Part shown: positions 7,301-9,236 of the stretch, piece after piece
How the letters are laid out: each line of letters begins with the position of its first letter
Numbering within the stretch: the stretch's first letter is position 1
Origin: Candidatus Zixiibacteriota bacterium
Lineage (GTDB): Bacteria; Zixibacteria; MSB-5A5; GN15; PGXB01
Assembly (NCBI GenBank): GCA_003641425.1
Contig: QNAH01000087.1
Span: forward strand, 1-9,236
Length of the DNA stretch: 9,236 nt
Reading direction: 5' to 3'
The notes under the pieces: model-generated
Told to the model about the DNA's origin: nothing
Seen by the model: only the letters and a program-made list of their open reading frames with translations
Database searches by the model: none
Made by a program: the position numbers and the translations under genes

Positions 7301-8651
7301 CATCTATGACATAAATTTCATTGAGAATCGGTTCGAAACCGCCCGGCGATACCCCCTCCCCGACAATAGAAATATTCACCAGTCCGCTGGCCGCATTACC
7401 GTTGATATCCTTCGCGTTTATTACTTTCAGGTTCAACGGCTGCCCGGCGACGACATCATCGGGATATTCAAGTTCAAATGATACCGCCGCTCCCCCGCGT
7501 ACCAGTATCGTCCCGCTGGTTCCAATTATCTCACCATCGGTTATTAATAAAGTCTGTTGTCCCGGCGTACCAAATACAAAACCGGAGCCGTCAAACACAT
7601 GTTTTCCGGCGTCTGCTTCATTGAATAAGTATGGATTCTCCGCGTTATGAAATATCACCGCCTGCGGGTCACTCGAAGTAAAAAACACCGATCCTGTATA
7701 ATCGGTTTTGATATTTCCAAAAGCATCGTAAACCGTCACCTCTACAGGCGACGGAAACTCCATTCCGGCATCCACCATCGACGGGTACTCATGTATCTCA
7801 AATCGTGACAGGCCTCCCGGCGTGACTGTTATCAAACCCGACTCCGCGGATAACTCGTAATATTCGGCCACCACCTTTCCGACTCCGACCGTAGTGGCGA
7901 AAAGATTCCCCCCCGACAAAATGCCAATCATATCATAATCACGCGATAACGACCATTGAAATTCAAGATCAGATATTACATTGCCGAACCTGTCGACCGC
8001 AATCGCCTCAAAAAGCTGATTATGGCCCGCTTTCAATGTAATATCCGAATCCGGAACCAATTCCAGCGAAACCGGCCGATCGGGATAAATCATGAAACTT
8101 TCGGACAAATTCGGCCCCGCCTCGATCCGGAACCATTTGTTGAACGTTAGACCGGCGATCCTGTACAAACCGGCCACCGTGGGATTTTTGATAGAAATGA
8201 ATTCCAACGTTATTACCGTCCCGCCCGGAGGCGACAGGCCCCACTTGAAAAAGATCACGATAGCGCTTCCAAATACATATGCCCGTCTCAATTCCAGGTC
8301 TTCACCTTCATAGTCATCAGAATAAATTATGTCTTCAATATGATCTAGATCGAATCCGGTCGGAAAACCGAAGGCTACCCCTCCCAGCTTGGATATCTCG
8401 CCCTGCGGAAGCGTTATATCTATCGTGTACACATTCAGGCTGTCCACCAGCCCGGACTCGGGCGTGACGACAATCAAGGGAATATCCGGACACAACGGAG
8501 CCACCTTGGCCCCGACAAATTCTCCGTCATTTCCCCAAAAATTTAGATCCTGAAGGGAATCGGGAAGACCATACTCAATCTCGACTGCATCGCCCGTAAA
8601 TGGAGACAGCGCTAAAAACAGGATTATTAATGTATATTTTGTCTTGTTCAT
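4335..8651 (-). CDS. Large secreted multidomain protein with Ig-like repeats and C-terminal FlgD/T9SS-like module
   Basis: The 1438 residues begin with a signal peptide (TLIILFLALSPF, likely cleavage after GDA at about 22). A beta-rich N-terminal domain spans about 55-190. Four Ig-like/Big-type repeats follow at about 193-592, each with a D-x-x-G-N turn: DRFGN (220), DAFGN (309), DINGN (415), DKYGN (514). Residues about 593-945 are beta-rich without a recognised family. About 950-1055 and 1057-1170 resemble CARDB-like modules (FSIRVGVTNLSETDIENT; FTVDAKLENAGEA). The last about 94 residues start RNNPFNPKEGPAEIAY and end in a strand-rich module with VELTVYTLTGEKVYE, YVDWDGTNDEG and LNGVYIFVFK, typical of FlgD Ig-like or type IX sorting-like C-termini. 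No enzymatic motif was seen. A surface structural or adhesive role is plausible but unproven. The adjacent overlapping PorV-like gene suggests export across the outer membrane. The start at 8651 lies in a tandem duplication and has no visible Shine-Dalgarno sequence. Confidence 0.88.
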   Translation of the reverse strand: MNKTKYTLIILFLALSPFTGDAVEIEYGLPDSLQDLNFWGNDGEFVGAKVAPLCPDIPLIVVTPESGLVDSLNVYTIDITLPQGEISKLGGVAFGFPTGFDLDHIEDIIYSDDYEGEDLELRRAYVFGSAIVIFFKWGLSPPGGTVITLEFISIKNPTVAGLYRIAGLTFNKWFRIEAGPNLSESFMIYPDRPVSLELVPDSDITLKAGHNQLFEAIAVDRFGNVISDLEFQWSLSRDYDMIGILSGGNLFATTVGVGKVVAEYYELSAESGLITVTPGGLSRFEIHEYPSMVDAGMEFPSPVEVTVYDAFGNIKTDYTGSVFFTSSDPQAVIFHNAENPYLFNEADAGKHVFDGSGFVFGTPGQQTLLITDGEIIGTSGTILVRGGAAVSFELEYPDDVVAGQPLNLKVINAKDINGNAASGLVNISIVGEGVSPGGFEPILNEIYVIDGAGSADQYLFKTGSTVLKASIDGQEREAVFGVLPAELANLRFEITETQFFGNSLMGPASITAIDKYGNIKSDFDASQSPVALNVNHGELIPNILDGAADFVEGIADLASKNIVYYGPTGGNFVSCVSGNIISGQASVIFNGIVIQPYSSFPEEIIIGRLIGFGAYAVNDGSLAPLEPVVYTSYFASCFEPCAYSRPLRTILPGEVERFTVNLDTRELEMIPEDTIIIIMESSYLHEGDTITVITRVVSPVRIRQELITEYVEHSLSIDSVLSPSTLDSFSFEIRLPDGIDFSEANFRLNVQMASDQNWHTIFPQRDEYTLEGNILTAQFYDVGIWDFSVFDDRPEGYRDLLFEGYVNLPDTSYIIPPVENFDSLYVVYPSEVSYQAGSLSPTIVGAGAGQSFELDVVLDGLSTFRLDPCLSRLSMNYNGVFIGDACLLESYLLVPGINHLVTREIYIPDSLINADLTPYLVLGGIEINEPRTDSLVIEGETIQVADLPRVKIASADLITFNPPYVNHEQVFSIRVGVTNLSETDIENTSVYIKSEDGLTTFAEAHGTSLPASLTTELELDLTAPAFSMPIMIYKAEVQSNGIAVLPPEDNTVAVVVQSPAQIVLNYAIPNAYDGVVDIEQMFTVDAKLENAGEARAGAGEVSLIAGGIDFGIPDSSALTVEIDSVASFEMTAPSNPVEAEMRLKITGPPIDANTGQPALIMSGSETIAIKVESGFTELVVDGVASQSPLIIEGATRELFRLELLNNTENSINVVGMRSIIIRITDRNGFLISPDLILSAEDCGFYSDDVRIAVGEVDNNLLRVNFTGYELYPGVMDTIFFRARFNDEIDIGGFSMSIDSRDIRAVFITGPRINQTVPVRGTLSDSFRIGGNFAVTVPGLGNSLTVRNNPFNPKEGPAEIAYILEQDTDVELTVYTLTGEKVYEKMMRAGTNGGVEGQNYVDWDGTNDEGKMVLNGVYIFVFKPDYSDESVKIKVAVMK
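4336..4355 (-). promoter_or_regulatory. Coupled start: ATGA overlap with AAGGTGG ribosome-binding-like site
   Basis: The ATG of the barrel gene (4338-4336) overlaps the TGA of the large secreted protein (4337-4335). AAGGTGG at 4355-4349 differs from AAGGAGG at one base and ends 10 nt before the ATG. This is the best Shine-Dalgarno-like element in the window, although it also encodes residues of the upstream protein (KVAV). It fixes the start at 4338 and supports translational coupling. Confidence 0.55.
4341..4619 (-). other. C-terminal FlgD-like / T9SS sorting-like domain coding region
   Basis: Residues about 1345-1437 have the order expected of this module: an NPFNP entry motif, a beta strand AEIAYIL, VELTVYTLTGEKVYE, a glycine-rich link, the W-D-G pattern (DWDGTNDEGK), then NGVYIFVF and a final charged strand. 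In FCB-group bacteria such ends occur on many secreted proteins and either act as sorting signals or close the last Ig fold. Which applies here cannot be told from sequence alone. Confidence 0.7.
6876..8075 (-). repeat. Four diverged Ig-like repeats (protein-level) in the large secreted protein
   Basis: Residues about 193-279, 280-386, 388-484 and 487-592 share a layout: an opening strand such as VSLELVP, SRFEIHEYP, VSFELEYP or LRFEITET, a middle strand leading into a D-x-x-G-N turn, and a closing strand such as GLITVTPG or GTILVRGG before the next unit. Spacing between the DxxGN motifs is about 89, 106 and 99 residues. Similarity is structural and too low for DNA-level repeats, so these are old duplications, related to Big/filamin-like folds. 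Confidence 0.6.
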
Positions 8652-8671
8652 ATTAATTGTTCATATTAATT
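8644..8671 (-). repeat. 13-bp tandem duplication across the start codon of the large secreted protein gene
   Basis: On the plus strand the unit ttgttcatattaa occurs at 8644-8656 and again at 8657-8669, followed by tt that begins a third copy. On the coding strand this gives two successive ATGAACA starts, at 8664 and 8651. The outer copy reads ATG AAC AAT TAA and stops 1 nt before the real ATG, so a three-codon mini-ORF abuts the gene. The duplication is perfect. Confidence 0.9.
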
Positions 8672-8674
8672 ATA
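8669..8674 (-). promoter_or_regulatory. Candidate -10 element (TATAAT) upstream of the large secreted protein gene
   Basis: The minus strand reads TATAAT at 8674-8669, a full match to the sigma-70-type -10 box, 17 nt before the ATG at 8651. No good -35 box is seen at the usual spacing; TTGCTC is present but only 13 nt away. If active, transcription would begin around 8661-8662 and leave a leader of about 10 nt with no Shine-Dalgarno sequence. The surrounding DNA is AT-rich, so chance occurrence is quite possible. Confidence 0.3.
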
Positions 8675-8849
8675 ATATGCTGATTAAGAGCAAAGCGGAT
8701 GCCTTTGAGGTCTATCTAAGCCCATTTTTAATAGCTAATTTTACGTCGCAAATATTGCCGGAAACATGTCTTTATTTGACTATACTATAACGATTTACAG
8801 ATGAGAAAAAATTTCCGCACGAAATCCGAAATCAACGTCGAATCAGTCT

Positions 8850-8880
8850 AAAAACCATTTCTCGAAAAAATCAAAAATGG
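8850..8880 (-). terminator. Weak intrinsic terminator candidate after folD
   Basis: On the minus strand CCATTT (8880-8875) pairs with AAATGG (8860-8855) around a 14-nt T-rich loop, followed directly by TTTTT (8854-8850). It lies about 40 nt beyond the folD stop. The stem has only two G-C pairs and the loop is large, so it is at best a weak terminator; the T-tail and location are what favour it. Confidence 0.35.
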
Positions 8881-8921
8881 GGTGCAAATAAATACCGTTA
8901 AAGCGCAGAATATTGCAATTA

Positions 8922-9236
8922 TTATTTTTTTTGTTTCGCGGCTCTGGACTCCGCCGACTGAACCGTATTGGTCAAAAGCATGGTGATTGTCATCGGTCCG
9001 ACCCCGCCCGGAACCGGTGTTATATACGATGCCTTCGGATAACAGCCATCAAAATCGACATCGCCCACCAGACGGTACCCTTTTTCGGTGGTGCCATCTT
9101 CGACCCGGTTAATCCCGACATCGATTATAACCGCTCCCTCTTTCACCATGTCCGCCTTGATAAATTCCGCCCGCCCGATCGCCGCGATCAAAATATCCGC
9201 CCGACGGCAGACTTCTTTCAGATTAGTCGTTCGCGA
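8922..9236 (-). CDS. folD: Bifunctional methylenetetrahydrofolate dehydrogenase/cyclohydrolase FolD (partial, C-terminal part)
   Basis: The frame is open from the window edge at 9236 to TAA at 8922-8924 and gives the last 104 residues of a protein usually near 285-300 residues long. It begins SRTTNLKEVCRRADILIAAI, part of the NADP-binding Rossmann domain, continues with GAVIIDVGINRVEDG and GDVDFDGCYPKASYITP, and carries the FolD signature PVPGGVGPMT near the end. FolD interconverts 5,10-methylene-, methenyl- and 10-formyl-tetrahydrofolate in the cytoplasm, feeding purine, fMet and methyl-group synthesis. The 5' two thirds, including the catalytic lysine region, lie outside the window. The C-terminal tail SAESRAAKQKK is a short charged extension. 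An internal TTG at 9191 is not a start, because homology continues upstream of it. The 270-nt gap downstream suggests it is not in the same operon as the envelope genes. Confidence 0.96.
   Translation of the reverse strand, partial: SRTTNLKEVCRRADILIAAIGRAEFIKADMVKEGAVIIDVGINRVEDGTTEKGYRLVGDVDFDGCYPKASYITPVPGGVGPMTITMLLTNTVQSAESRAAKQKK

Larger units (their letters stand above)
8652..8921. other. AT-rich intergenic region between folD and the secreted-protein gene
   Basis: This 270-nt stretch has no supported gene on either strand. It holds a terminator-like hairpin near folD, the tandem duplication near 8651 and the candidate -10 box. A second weak -10-like TATAGT lies on the minus strand at 8789-8784 without a clear -35. 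No tRNA, riboswitch or small RNA structure was recognised. It is the most likely location for the promoter of the envelope operon. Confidence 0.6.

Noticed and set aside
8776..8792. Plus-strand TTGAC followed by TATACT as a promoter
   Set aside because: The two boxes are adjacent rather than 16-18 nt apart, and no plus-strand gene follows.
8922..9191. Start of the folD-like gene at TTG 9191
   Set aside because: FolD-like sequence (SRTTNLKEVCRRAD) continues in frame upstream to the window edge, so the gene is simply cut by the window.

Overview
The window reads entirely from the minus strand and has five coding units, two of them cut by the window edges. In transcription order they are: the 3' third of folD (8922-9236); a 270-nt AT-rich intergenic region; a 1438-residue secreted multidomain protein (4335-8651); a PorV/PorQ-like outer-membrane barrel with a TPR tail (2866-4338), whose reading frame continues past an in-frame TGA to 2509; a short gap with a hairpin terminator; a 667-residue membrane protein carrying an anti-sigma-type kinase domain and a PP2C-type phosphatase domain (438-2441); and a nearly complete STAS anti-anti-sigma-type protein (1-347).

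The organism is probably a Gram-negative member of the Fibrobacteres-Chlorobi-Bacteroidetes (FCB) side of the tree, with candidate phyla such as Zixibacteria as a reasonable guess. This is inference. It rests on the PorV/UPF0164-type barrel, the FlgD/T9SS-like C-terminal module beginning NPFNP on a large secreted Ig-like protein, weak or absent Shine-Dalgarno sequences, mid-range GC and the RsbU/RsbW/STAS signalling style. TGA ends two of the clear genes, so the standard bacterial code applies.

Region 2509-8651 looks like an envelope operon. The large exported protein has a signal peptide, four Ig-like repeats with a D-x-x-G-N signature, CARDB-like stretches and a C-terminal sorting-like module. 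It overlaps the barrel gene by 4 nt (ATGA), so the two are probably translationally coupled. The pairing resembles a type IX secretion cargo next to a PorV-like shuttle protein. The barrel carries a TPR solenoid expected to lie in the periplasm, and that part is interrupted by a single TGA with both sides in the same frame. The terminator-like hairpin lies after the distal end (2509), not after the TGA.

Region 1-2441 is a compact partner-switching module. One membrane protein carries both the kinase (RsbW-like) and the phosphatase (RsbU-like), flanking an extracytoplasmic sensor and HAMP. A STAS protein, the expected phospho-substrate of both activities, follows 90 nt downstream. No sigma factor is visible, so the output is unknown. 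No RNA genes, CRISPR arrays, insertion sequences or plus-strand genes were found.
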